From Qipengyuania gaetbuli (lineage in GTDB: Bacteria; Pseudomonadota; Alphaproteobacteria; Sphingomonadales; Sphingomonadaceae): a stretch of 64,000 bases of DNA. The stretch covers positions 248,001 through 312,000 of the forward strand of contig NZ_WTYF01000004.1 in NCBI RefSeq assembly GCF_009827315.1, read 5' to 3'. Numbering within the stretch: position 1 is the stretch's first letter; each line of letters starts with the position of its first letter. The position numbers and the translations under genes were made by a program. Shown in pieces: positions 18,739-27,506 of this stretch. Below the pieces are notes generated by a model. It did no database searches and was not told where the DNA came from. It was given only the letters and a program-made list of their open reading frames with translations.

Positions 18739-19707
18739 TCAACCGCGTGCAAGGCGGCCGAAGAGGCGCTTGGCTATGGCAGGCCATGCCGCGACTTGCC
18801 GCGGGTCGAGGCAGGTGAGGCGATAACGCGGCCGGCACTCCTCCATCCAGTCGCGCTTGTAAGGGTCGGAGCCGGTTCCGAAATCGACTAATGTGGCACC
18901 GTCCGTGTCGATGGCGCGCTCGAACATCGCGGCGGTCAGCACCGTCCCGGCCGAGAGGTTCTCCGCCTCTTTGAGATGCGCCAGCTTGTGGATGTAAGCC
19001 GCGCCGCGCTCGACGGTCCAGAACTGCGCCGCCACCGGTTCGTCATCGACATAGGCGATGCCGAGGCGATAGTGCCCCTTTTCGCTTTCGCTGCGCGCGA
19101 AGGCTTCGAGCAGGTCCGCGCGTTGTTCGGTAGGTTTCCAACTCCTTTCGTAGACTGACTGGTAAGTTTCCCATTCAACAGCATCAAATCTCGATGAAAT
19201 TTCAGTTCGGACCTTTTTCGACTTTCGCAGGACTGTGGACCGCATCTCGCCCGGGCGAGACGTCCAGTACTGGTCAAAGCTTCGGCCATTCACCAGCAAG
19301 ATGTGGTTGTCGTCGCACTTCTCGCGGAAGACCAGCCAACCTGAAGTGCGAAATGCCTCCTCCAGCAGGTCAAGCCATTGGGCCTCGCCCGCCAGGGGGC
19401 TCATGTCCACGCGGGCGGTCCTGCCTTTGAGGTCCGCGGCCAGCGCGCGAAGCAGGCCGGTCGCTTCCTCTCCCGCTTCACCGACCGGAGCCCACGTGAA
19501 GGAAAACCAGTTCGTCAGGCTCTCCAGCCCTTTCGGCCCACGCGTCAGGGGCAGGGCGAGGGCGTCCTCGGCAAGTGCGATCACAGGCTGCCAGCCATGC
19601 TGTTCGAGCAGTTCGAACCACTCATGACCGTCGAAAGGCCCGGAGCGATCGTGCCGAACCCCTTGCAGTTTGCTGGCCGTGTCGTGATAGCTGACCGTAA
19701 TGACCAC
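18739..19707 (-). CDS. FemAB/CelD-like GNAT N-acyltransferase
   Basis: A 322-residue protein of the GNAT/FemAB-like (CelD) superfamily. The N-terminal half contains a WFSFTWAPVG segment and the C-terminal half carries FDQYWTSRPGEMRSTVLRKSKK, LGIAYVDDEPVAAQFW and LVDFGTGSDPYKRDWM, typical of CelD-type acetyltransferases involved in polysaccharide or lipid modification. I chose the GTG at 19707; upstream residues would read through the divergent ligase gene. Even so this start lies 7 bases inside the ligase coding region at 19700. It heads the leftward operon with ACP and two hydrolases. A role acylating an amino sugar or amine is inferred, not shown. Confidence 0.72.
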   Translation of the reverse strand: MVITVSYHDTASKLQGVRHDRSGPFDGHEWFELLEQHGWQPVIALAEDALALPLTRGPKGLESLTNWFSFTWAPVGEAGEEATGLLRALAADLKGRTARVDMSPLAGEAQWLDLLEEAFRTSGWLVFREKCDDNHILLVNGRSFDQYWTSRPGEMRSTVLRKSKKVRTEISSRFDAVEWETYQSVYERSWKPTEQRADLLEAFARSESEKGHYRLGIAYVDDEPVAAQFWTVERGAAYIHKLAHLKEAENLSAGTVLTAAMFERAIDTDGATLVDFGTGSDPYKRDWMEECRPRYRLTCLDPRQVAAWPAIAKRLFGRLARG

Positions 19708-21250
19708 CGGTAATCCCTTGCCCGGACCTTCCACGCCTGATCCCACGCCCTATCCGCTCGATCAACTGGCGGAACGCGGCGATGCACAGGCGCGCGCGCT
19801 GGTGCTCAAGGACCGCGTGTTGAGTTTTGCCGATTTGCGCGAGCGAGTGTCGTTGTTGGCCGGGTGGCTGGCCGGTCAGTGCGAAGCGGGTTCGCGCGTT
19901 GCAAGCTGGGCTGCGAAAGGGGAACTGACCTGCCTACTGCCGCTGGCCGCCGCTCGGGCGGGGCTTGTCCACGTGCCGATAAACCCGCTGCTGAAGCACG
20001 CGCAGGTGGCGCATATCCTGGCCGATAGCGGTTCGTGCCTCCTCATGGGCACCAAGGCGCGGCTCCAGACGCTGGAGGACGGCGATCTTCCCCAAGGATG
20101 CCGAGCGGTGGACGAAGCCGAAGTCTTCGCAAGCGCCGAAGCTGCCGCCGGCTGCCTGGGACCGTCGGACAGCGATCCAGATGCGCTGGCGGCAATCCTC
20201 TATACCAGCGGTTCGACGGGCAAGCCGAAGGGCGTCATGCTCAGCCATGCGAACCTCTGGCTGGGTGCCGTCTCGGTGGTCGATTACCTGGGCATGAGCA
20301 GCGATGACGTCACGCTTGCAGTCCTGCCGCTCAGTTTCGACTACGGGCAGAACCAGCTGCTTTCGACCTGGTACGCCGGCGGGTGCGTCGTCCCGCTCGA
20401 CTACCTCTTCCCGCGTGACGTCGCGAAGGCCTGCGCCCGGCACGGCGTCACTACGCTGGCAGCCGTCCCTCCGCTCTGGGTCCAGCTGACCGAGATGGAG
20501 TGGCCTGCCGAGGCACTGGCGTCCATGCGCCGCCTGACCAACAGCGGGGGTGCCCTCACGGTCGAACTGGTACGCGACCTGCGGGCCCTGTTCCCCGAAG
20601 CGCGACTGTTCCCGATGTACGGACTGACCGAGGCATTCCGCTCGACCTATCTCGACCCGGACCTTGTCGACCTTCATCCGACCTCGATGGGCAAGGCGAT
20701 CCCCTTTGCCGAGATCCTCGTCATCGACGATGAGGGCTCTGTGGCCGACCCGGAGGAAGAGGGCGAGCTGGTGCATTGCGGCCCGCTCGTCGCGCAGGGG
20801 TACTGGCAGGATGCGGAACGCACTGCCGAACGGTTCCGACCTGCGCCGGATGCGTCGACCTATGGCGGCACGGCCGTCTGGTCGGGCGACCGCGTTAGGC
20901 GCGATGCGGAGGGGTTGCTCCATTTCGTCGGTCGCCGTGACGCCATGATCAAGAGCGCGGGCAACCGGATCAGCCCGCAAGAGGTCGAAAGCGCGGCGCT
21001 GGCTTCGGGGCTGGTCGCCGAAGTGGTTGCGATCGGGGTGCCCGACGCCCAGCTCGGCCATGCGATCCACCTGGTGGTTCGGGCTGCGCCTGATGCATCC
21101 GGTGACATGGAAGCGGAGTTGAAGCGTGCGCTAGCGCGTGAACTGCCCAACTTCATGCAGCCGCATGTCTATCATTGGCGCGAAACCATGCCGCTCAACC
21201 CGAACGGCAAGATCGACCGCACAAGGCTCGAGCAGGAGATCGGCGCATGA
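19700..21250 (+). CDS. Acyl-CoA ligase (AMP-forming), exosortase A-associated
   Basis: A 516-residue ANL-family adenylating enzyme of the exosortase A-associated type. It has the P-loop AILYTSGSTGKPKGVMLSH, the MYGLTEAFRSTYL motif, a TGD-like WSGDRVRRDAEG hinge and C-terminal PNGKIDRTRL with the catalytic lysine. It should activate a carboxylic acid and load it onto CoA or the neighbouring carrier protein. The stop overlaps the decarboxylase start as ATGA. The ATG at 19700 has no obvious ribosome binding site and overlaps the divergent acetyltransferase start, so the true start may be slightly downstream. Confidence 0.88.
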   Translation: MTTGNPLPGPSTPDPTPYPLDQLAERGDAQARALVLKDRVLSFADLRERVSLLAGWLAGQCEAGSRVASWAAKGELTCLLPLAAARAGLVHVPINPLLKHAQVAHILADSGSCLLMGTKARLQTLEDGDLPQGCRAVDEAEVFASAEAAAGCLGPSDSDPDALAAILYTSGSTGKPKGVMLSHANLWLGAVSVVDYLGMSSDDVTLAVLPLSFDYGQNQLLSTWYAGGCVVPLDYLFPRDVAKACARHGVTTLAAVPPLWVQLTEMEWPAEALASMRRLTNSGGALTVELVRDLRALFPEARLFPMYGLTEAFRSTYLDPDLVDLHPTSMGKAIPFAEILVIDDEGSVADPEEEGELVHCGPLVAQGYWQDAERTAERFRPAPDASTYGGTAVWSGDRVRRDAEGLLHFVGRRDAMIKSAGNRISPQEVESAALASGLVAEVVAIGVPDAQLGHAIHLVVRAAPDASGDMEAELKRALARELPNFMQPHVYHWRETMPLNPNGKIDRTRLEQEIGA

Positions 21251-22473
21251 AGCCGCTTGGCCCCATTCCGGAAGGCTTCGAAGCCATCGATGGCGAACTC
21301 GCTATTACAGGGCGCAAGGCCTCCGACCTCGTCGAGGCGGCGGGGGCGAGCCCACTGTTCGTTTATTCAAAGGACCTCATCGCAGCTCGGTTGGCGATGC
21401 TACGCGGGGCTTTGCCTGACCGGGTTCACGTCAATTATGCCATAAAAGCCAACAGCTTTTCTCCGCTTCTTCAATTCATTTCGGAGCTTGTCGACGGGCT
21501 GGATATTGCCTCTGGCGGCGAACTCGCCATGTTGCAGGCGATCGGGGTGGACGGAGCGCGCATCAGCTTTGCCGGACCCGGCAAACGCGACACGGAACTC
21601 GAGGCTGCCATTTCGGCGGGTGTCACGCTCAACCTTGAAAGCGATAACGAGGCGAGAAGGGCGCTGGCGATTGCCGAGCGCCTCGGAAAAACGCCCCGGC
21701 TTGCCATAAGGGTAAACCCGGATTTCGAACTCAAGGGCTCCGGCATGAAGATGGGCGGCGGGGCCAAGCCGTTCGGCGTGGATGCGGAACGCGTGCCGGC
21801 GCTTGCGCGCGAGATCATCGCTGCCGGTTGCGAATGGCGCGGTCTGCATATCTTCACGGGCAGCCAGGCGCTCGACGCCGACGCGGTTGCCGAAACGCAG
21901 GGCAATATCCTCGACCTCGCCCACAGGATTGCGGTGGAGGCGGGCGTGACCTTGCCGAAACTAAACATGGGCGGCGGTTTCGGTGTCCCCTATTTCAGCG
22001 GAGACACGCCGCTCGATATCGAGAAGGTGGGAGAAAAACTGTCCAAGCGTCTGGAAACGCTGCCTGAAACCCTTGCCGAGGCTGAACTCTTTGTCGAATT
22101 GGGCCGCTATCTCGTGGGAGAGGCAGGTGTCTACCTGACACGGATCCTCGATCGTAAGGAAAGCCATGGCGAGGTCTATCTCGTGACCGATGGCGGGCTT
22201 CACCACCAGCTGGCCGCATCGGGCAATTTCGGGACGGTCGTGCGCCGGAACTATCCGGTAGCCATCGCCTCGCGTTTCGGGGCCGAACCCGAAGAAATCG
22301 CCAATGTCGTGGGCTGCCTTTGCACCCCGCTGGACCGTCTTGCCGACAAGGCGCACCTGCCGCGCGCCGAGGTTGGTGACCTGGTCGCTGTTTTCTGTGC
22401 CGGAGCCTATGGTGCCAGCGCCTCTCCGGCAGCATTTCTCGCCCAGGGACCGGCTGCCGAAGTCCTGATTTGA
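21247..22473 (+). CDS. PLP-dependent decarboxylase, exosortase A-associated
   Basis: A 408-residue fold-type III (alanine racemase/ornithine decarboxylase-like) enzyme. The PLP lysine is K67 in HVNYAIKANS, GGGFGVPYFSGD binds the phosphate, and GCLCTPLDRL supplies the active-site cysteine and aspartate at the position where diaminopimelate and ornithine decarboxylases have C-x2-3-D. It resembles diaminopimelate decarboxylase, but the genome presumably has lysA elsewhere. The ATG overlaps the ligase stop. Together with the ligase and ACP it likely makes an amine-bearing acyl group for the exosortase-linked glycan pathway; substrate unknown. Confidence 0.88.
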   Translation: MKPLGPIPEGFEAIDGELAITGRKASDLVEAAGASPLFVYSKDLIAARLAMLRGALPDRVHVNYAIKANSFSPLLQFISELVDGLDIASGGELAMLQAIGVDGARISFAGPGKRDTELEAAISAGVTLNLESDNEARRALAIAERLGKTPRLAIRVNPDFELKGSGMKMGGGAKPFGVDAERVPALAREIIAAGCEWRGLHIFTGSQALDADAVAETQGNILDLAHRIAVEAGVTLPKLNMGGGFGVPYFSGDTPLDIEKVGEKLSKRLETLPETLAEAELFVELGRYLVGEAGVYLTRILDRKESHGEVYLVTDGGLHHQLAASGNFGTVVRRNYPVAIASRFGAEPEEIANVVGCLCTPLDRLADKAHLPRAEVGDLVAVFCAGAYGASASPAAFLAQGPAAEVLI

Positions 22474-22633
22474 GACAGTTGCGAATTTCGTGGTAAATCC
22501 CAGCGATTCCGCTGCTTCGCGGCTCCATGGCTAACAGTATGTTCACCTTTTTCGGGCAATGACCTGTGTGAAATTGGGATGACTGCGCGGGACCGCCCAT
22601 CGGCAGCCGCGCTCGATAACAGGGAAATACCGA
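22474..22633 (+). promoter_or_regulatory. Intergenic region, probable exopolysaccharide operon leader
   Basis: A 160-base gap between the decarboxylase and the export gene, the longest non-coding stretch within the rightward exosortase series, and the likely place for a promoter of the export operon. It is AT-richer than its surroundings. A TTGAGA at 22470 with GTAAAT 17 bases later is the best sigma70-like pair I could find, but it matches weakly and overlaps the preceding stop codon. A short CCGC/GCGG hairpin occurs near 22512. No clear regulator operator was recognised. Confidence 0.3.
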
Positions 22634-23275
22634 ATGCGTTCGATCCGATCTGCCGCCATCGCAGCTCTTGCTTGCGCGAGCCTGGCACTGGGCGGCTGTG
22701 CCACGACAGGCGCCGACGAGCTTCCGCCCGCGACCTTCGTTGCCCTGCAGGAACAGCCGGGCGAGGAATATGTGATCGGCCCGCTCGACGAGCTGACCAT
22801 CCACGTGTGGCGCAATCCGGAACTGGGTGCGGAAAAGATCCAGGTCCGTCCCGACGGGCGCATCACCATCCCGCTGGTCAAGGACCTTCCGGCAGTCGGC
22901 AAGACGCCGTCGATGCTGGAAAAGGACATCGCCCAGCAGCTCAGCCAGTATATCGAGGAACCGCTGGTTTCGGTCATCGTGAACGAATTCGCGGGCACCT
23001 TCAGCCAGCAGATCCGCATAGTCGGCGCCACGGAAAAGCCTGCGTCGCTGCCTTACCGCGCGAACATGACCGTGCTCGACGCGATGATTTCGGTCGGCGG
23101 CCTCAGCGAATTTGCCGCCGGTAACCGCGCCAAGCTCATCCGGTTCGACAAGCAGTCGGGCTCGCAGAAAGAGTATGCGCTGCGCCTGACCGACCTGCTT
23201 CGCCGCGGCGACAGCGATGCCAACGTGCTCTTGCAGCCGGGCGATGTGATCATCATCCCGGAAAGCGCCTTCTAG
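22634..23275 (+). CDS. XrtA system polysaccharide export protein (Wza-like lipoprotein)
   Basis: A 213-residue outer-membrane lipoprotein that should form the export channel for the exopolysaccharide. The signal ends with lipobox LGGC (C22). A Poly_export domain follows (YVIGPLDELTIHVWRNPEL, about residues 40-125) and an SLBB-like domain (about 130-185) with the motif IVGATEKPASLPYRANMTVLDAM. It lacks the long C-terminal part of E. coli Wza, so it is the short XrtA-associated form. It is the first gene of the series export, chain length, kinase, barrel and ATPase. Confidence 0.9.
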   Translation: MRSIRSAAIAALACASLALGGCATTGADELPPATFVALQEQPGEEYVIGPLDELTIHVWRNPELGAEKIQVRPDGRITIPLVKDLPAVGKTPSMLEKDIAQQLSQYIEEPLVSVIVNEFAGTFSQQIRIVGATEKPASLPYRANMTVLDAMISVGGLSEFAAGNRAKLIRFDKQSGSQKEYALRLTDLLRRGDSDANVLLQPGDVIIIPESAF

Positions 23276-23291
23276 GGCCGGGCAAGGGGGC

Positions 23292-24809
23292 ATGCAGGAC
23301 ATCATCGACCAGTTTCGCAGCGCGCTGCACACGGTCTGGAACCGCCGGTGGATCGCGCTGGCGGTGGCCTGGGGCGTGTGCCTTCTGGGCTGGTTGGCGG
23401 TCGCTATGATCCCCAACAGTTACGAAAGCCGGGCGCGCATCTTCGTCGAACTGGACGATGTGCTGGGTGACGAGCTCAAGATTGCGGGCGACGGCGAACA
23501 GGCCATCACCCGCGTTCGCCAGACGCTGACCAGCGCGACGAATCTGGAAAAGATCATCCGTTCGACCCAGCTGGGCGACAAGGTGCAGACCGACCTCGAG
23601 ATGCAGAACGCGGTCGAGGATTTGTCGGACAACATCCGGGTCAGCCTGCAGCAGGACAATCTGTTCGAAATCACCGCGACCATCGGCAAGGGCAGCCTGT
23701 CCGATGCGGAAAACGCGAAGCTCGCGCAGGAAGTCGTCCAGCAGATGATCGACCTGTTCCGCGAACAGAACATTGCCGACAATCGCGGCGACGTGGCGCA
23801 GACCATGATTTTCCTCGAACAGCAGCTGGAAGAGCGCAAGAAAGAGCTCGAGGCGATCGAACAGCGCCGCCTCGCCTTCGAGGCCGCAAACCCCGAGGCC
23901 GTGGCCGGTGCGGGTGCAAGCGCCATGCGGCTCCAGACCATGCGGAGCGAGATGCGCAATGTCGACGCCGACATCGCCGCTGCGCAAAGCGCGCTCGCGG
24001 CCATCAACGGCCAGATCGCCGGTACTCCGCGGACCATCGTGATGCCGGGAGAGGGCGGCGCACGTGGCGCGCTGATGCAGGCCGAAGCCCAGCTTTCCGG
24101 CATGCGTGCGCGCGGTCTCACCAACAGCCACCCCGACGTGCAGGCGCAGATGCGCCAGGTCGAGGCGCTGCGCTCGCAGGCGGAACGCGAGCCTGCCGGT
24201 TCCGGCGGTTCGCCCAATCCCGCCTACAGCTCGCTGGTTTCGATCCGGGCGGAGCGGCAGGCCAACGTCCAAGCGCTTCAGGCGCGTAAGGTGGCGCTGC
24301 AGTCGGATATTTCGGCGCTGATTGCCACGCAGGCGGACGAACCGGCCGTTGCTGCCGAGGCAAGCCGGATCAGCCGTGACTACGAAGTCCAGAAGGAAAA
24401 ATACGACGAGCTCCTGCAGAGCCGTGAACGCATGCGGGTGCGCGGCGACTACGAGACCAACCGCAGCTCGTTCCAGTTCGACGTGATCGATCCGCCGATT
24501 CTGCCTCAGAAGCCCGCTGCTCCGAACCGTCCGCTGCTGCTGGTCGGCGTGCTGCTGTCGGGCCTAGTCGTAGGAGCGGGAGTGGCTTTCCTGCTCGGAT
24601 TGCTGCGGTCCAGCTTCACCACGGCGGAACGGCTGGAAAAGGCGCTCGAATTGCCCGTCATCGGCACCGTTTCGCGCTCGATGACCGTGGAGGCCACGCT
24701 GCACGAAAAGCTGCGCCTCAAGCAGTTCCTCGCCGGATCTGGCGCGCTGGCAGGAATCTGCTTGCTGCTGCTCGTGGTCGAGATCGTCCAGGTCGGATCG
24801 GTGGCTTGA
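23292..24809 (+). CDS. XrtA system polysaccharide chain length determinant
   Basis: A 505-residue inner-membrane co-polymerase (Wzz/GumC-like). TM1 lies at about residues 17-40 (RWIALAVAWGVCLLGWLAV) and a periplasmic region rich in predicted coiled coil (LEQQLEERKKELEAIEQRR) follows. The C-terminal part has a proline-rich motif before TM2 (PILPQKPAAPNRPLLLVGVLL) and a further hydrophobic tail near the end. It should set glycan length and bind the tyrosine autokinase encoded 4 bases downstream. The ATG is 16 bases after the export gene. Confidence 0.9.
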   Translation: MQDIIDQFRSALHTVWNRRWIALAVAWGVCLLGWLAVAMIPNSYESRARIFVELDDVLGDELKIAGDGEQAITRVRQTLTSATNLEKIIRSTQLGDKVQTDLEMQNAVEDLSDNIRVSLQQDNLFEITATIGKGSLSDAENAKLAQEVVQQMIDLFREQNIADNRGDVAQTMIFLEQQLEERKKELEAIEQRRLAFEAANPEAVAGAGASAMRLQTMRSEMRNVDADIAAAQSALAAINGQIAGTPRTIVMPGEGGARGALMQAEAQLSGMRARGLTNSHPDVQAQMRQVEALRSQAEREPAGSGGSPNPAYSSLVSIRAERQANVQALQARKVALQSDISALIATQADEPAVAAEASRISRDYEVQKEKYDELLQSRERMRVRGDYETNRSSFQFDVIDPPILPQKPAAPNRPLLLVGVLLSGLVVGAGVAFLLGLLRSSFTTAERLEKALELPVIGTVSRSMTVEATLHEKLRLKQFLAGSGALAGICLLLLVVEIVQVGSVA

Positions 24810-24813
24810 GGAG

Positions 24814-25851
24814 ATGAGCGTGAACAAGCCCACCAAGATCACGCCCGCCGACAAGGCGAAGGACGACACGCCTCCGGCCGAACGCGCTTCGCTGCTCGAA
24901 CGCGCTAGCGGCGCCTTCGGCCTCGACAAGCTGGCTCCGGCTGCGGTTCCGGTCATGCTCGACAGCGACAAGGCGAAGAAATTCGCTACCAAGCGCAACT
25001 TCGAGGAAAAGCCTGCCCTGGCCGATCCGCCTGCCGCGCGCGTGGTGGAGCCTGCCGAAGAGCCCGTTGCTGCACCGGCGTCCCAGCCGGCCCCGCGCCG
25101 CGCGGAAACCGCCGCAGTCGAATTCACCGGGACGAAGCACGAAATCGTGCGCGAGTTGCTGCGCGAACAGGGGCTGATCGATCCCGATGGCGGCGCGTCG
25201 CGCCTGCTGGAAGAATTCCGCATCGTCAAACGGCAGGTTCTGGCGACCGCCAAGGCGGAAGGCACGGCGGCCTCGCGCCGCGTCCTCGTCTGCTCGCCGC
25301 ACCCGAACGAGGGCAAGACCTTCTGCGCCTTGAACCTCGCGCTGGCGATGGCGTCTGAACGCGACGGGGAAGTGCTGCTGATCGACGCCGATTTCGGCAA
25401 GCCGTCGATCCTGTCGAAGCTCGGCCTGTCGAGCGAGACCGGCTTCATGGACGTCCTCGCCGATCCGTCCGCTCACGTGGAGGATTATGTCCTCGGCACC
25501 GATGTTCCCGGCCTGTGGGTGCTGGGTGCCGGCGCAAGGACAGGCCGCGACAGCGAATACCTCGCCAGCGAACGGACGTGGGAAGTGCTCAATCGCCTGA
25601 CCCGCGGCGCACCGAACCGCATGATCGTATTCGACAGTCCGCCCGCACTGGCGGCGACGCCCGCGAGCGAGCTTGCCAAGCATGTCGGCCAGGCGCTGCT
25701 GGTCGCACGCGCGGACCGCACCGGACAGGTGGCTCTGGAAGACGCGATCGACCTGCTGTCGGCCTGTCCCGATATCCGCCTGCTGCTCAACGATGCGACC
25801 TTCAGCCCCAGCGGTCGCAAGTTCGGCAGCTATTACGGCTACGGGGAGTAG
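24814..25851 (+). CDS. XrtA-associated tyrosine autokinase
   Basis: A 345-residue cytoplasmic bacterial tyrosine kinase of the BY-kinase type that would work with the chain-length protein. A variable Ala/Pro-rich N-terminal 140 residues precede Walker A (CSPHPNEGKTF, K168) and Walker A' (VLLIDADFGKPS). The C-terminus has the cluster FGSYYGYGE with three tyrosines, the expected autophosphorylation tail. The spacing of 4 bases from the upstream gene and 7 bases before the barrel gene fits one operon. Phosphorylation may gate export, as known for Wzc-type kinases. Confidence 0.9.
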   Translation: MSVNKPTKITPADKAKDDTPPAERASLLERASGAFGLDKLAPAAVPVMLDSDKAKKFATKRNFEEKPALADPPAARVVEPAEEPVAAPASQPAPRRAETAAVEFTGTKHEIVRELLREQGLIDPDGGASRLLEEFRIVKRQVLATAKAEGTAASRRVLVCSPHPNEGKTFCALNLALAMASERDGEVLLIDADFGKPSILSKLGLSSETGFMDVLADPSAHVEDYVLGTDVPGLWVLGAGARTGRDSEYLASERTWEVLNRLTRGAPNRMIVFDSPPALAATPASELAKHVGQALLVARADRTGQVALEDAIDLLSACPDIRLLLNDATFSPSGRKFGSYYGYGE

Positions 25852-25858
25852 GCCCACA

Positions 25859-27493
25859 ATGCGGGGCATCCTGACAGCGATCGCGCTAGGCGCGCTGGCC
25901 GTCGCCGGCCCCGTGGCCGCGCAGGACCGCCGGGGAGACGAGCGCGAGTCGTCCCGCGAAGGGGATCGCACGCGCATCGACCCGTACATCGAAGTCTCTC
26001 AGATCGTGACCTGGCAGTTCGATCCGGTGGACGAGACCGTGACCTATACGCAGGTCGCCGCCGGGGTGGACGCACAGATCCGCGGCCGCAACAGCGGCGC
26101 TGCCATCGCCCTGCGCTACGAACGCAATTTCGCCTGGGACGGGAACGCGCGCGACACTGACACGCTGACCGGCATCGTGCGCGGCTACACGGCCATCGTT
26201 CCGCGTACCTTGCAGATCGAGGCGGGCGCGCTGGCGAGCCGCACACGAACGGATGGTTCAGGCGGATCGCTGCTCGTGCCGGTTATCGGTGACGACGATA
26301 CCGTCACGAAGACCTATTCCGCCTATGCCGGCCCGACGCTTTCGACCCGCGTCGACGACGTAAAGATCGATGCGAATTACCGCATCGGCTATACGCGGGT
26401 GGAAGGCCCCGATTTCGTCACGCTTGGCGGTGACGCCGTGGAGCTGTTCGACGAGAGCGTCGCACATTCCGCCATGGTCCGCGCAGCGACTTCGCCCGAT
26501 ATGCCTTTCCCTGTCGGAGTGGGCGTCGGTGCGGGCTTCTACCAGGAAGATATCGACACGCTCGACCAGCGGGTGCGCGATGCCTACGTGCGCGGCGACG
26601 TGACTGTTCCGGTCACGCCGACGCTTGCTATCGTCGCCGGTGCCGGTGTGGAGGATGTCGAAGTCTCCTCCCGTGACGCCCTGCGCGATACGGACGGCAA
26701 TCCTATCGTCGGTCCCAACGGGCGTTACCTTGTCGACGGCAACAGCCCGCGCCAGATCGCATACGAGGCGGAAGGCCTGATCTGGGACGTGGGGGTCATC
26801 TGGCGCCCGAGCAGCCGCACGCAGCTGCAGGCAACCTTCGGACGCCGCTACGACAGCGACACCTATTACGGCAGCTTTACCTGGCAGCCGTCCAGCCGCT
26901 CGAACTTCGGCATCGCGGTCTACGATTCGATCCAGGGCTTTGGCGGCAGGCTGAACAATGCCCTGGCCGCGCTGCCCACCGATTTCGAGGTGATCCGCGA
27001 TCCGATCAGCGGCGACATCACCGGCTGCACCAGCCCGACGCTGGGCACCAATTGCTTGTCCGGCCTGCTCGGCTCGGTCCGCTCCTCGGTCTTCCGCGGC
27101 CGCGGCGTGACCGCCAGCTATACGCGCGAAGTCGGCCGTATGACCGCAGGGTTCGCCGCAGGCTACGACAACCGCAAGTTCATCGCTGCCCCGGGCACCA
27201 TACTCGAGGTGGCCAACGATATCGTCGATGAAAGCTATTATGTGACCGCCGGCGTCAGCGGGCCGGCATGGCGTGGCAATTTCAGCGTGAACACCTTTGC
27301 CAACTGGTTCGACAGCGGCATCGGCGAGATCGGCGATACTTTCGCTTACGGTAGCGCCGCCTCCTATTACCAGAGCATCTGGCAGAACCTGTCGGCACGC
27401 GCCGCACTTTCGGTCTATGCTGTTGATACCGAGGTCAGCGACGCGGACCTGCGCGCGGCAAGCGCACTGCTCGGCCTGCGCTACGATTTCTGA
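25859..27493 (+). CDS. XrtA system-associated outer membrane beta-barrel protein
   Basis: A 544-residue exported protein with a Sec signal peptide (ILTAIALGALAVAGPVAAQ). The mature part consists of many alternating strands with frequent aromatic residues and short turns, ending in ALLGLRYDF with terminal phenylalanine, the classic outer-membrane barrel signature. It matches the TIGR03016-type protein always found in exosortase A export loci; such proteins have sometimes been misnamed YajC. It lies between the kinase and the ATPase and probably forms the outer-membrane export barrel or assembles with the lipoprotein channel. Confidence 0.82.
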   Translation: MRGILTAIALGALAVAGPVAAQDRRGDERESSREGDRTRIDPYIEVSQIVTWQFDPVDETVTYTQVAAGVDAQIRGRNSGAAIALRYERNFAWDGNARDTDTLTGIVRGYTAIVPRTLQIEAGALASRTRTDGSGGSLLVPVIGDDDTVTKTYSAYAGPTLSTRVDDVKIDANYRIGYTRVEGPDFVTLGGDAVELFDESVAHSAMVRAATSPDMPFPVGVGVGAGFYQEDIDTLDQRVRDAYVRGDVTVPVTPTLAIVAGAGVEDVEVSSRDALRDTDGNPIVGPNGRYLVDGNSPRQIAYEAEGLIWDVGVIWRPSSRTQLQATFGRRYDSDTYYGSFTWQPSSRSNFGIAVYDSIQGFGGRLNNALAALPTDFEVIRDPISGDITGCTSPTLGTNCLSGLLGSVRSSVFRGRGVTASYTREVGRMTAGFAAGYDNRKFIAAPGTILEVANDIVDESYYVTAGVSGPAWRGNFSVNTFANWFDSGIGEIGDTFAYGSAASYYQSIWQNLSARAALSVYAVDTEVSDADLRAASALLGLRYDF

Positions 27494-27506
27494 TAAGGGA
27501 CGTTAC

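Noticed and set aside
22474-22633. A tRNA or riboswitch in the gap before the export gene
   Set aside because: No cloverleaf, T-loop or known riboswitch core was found.
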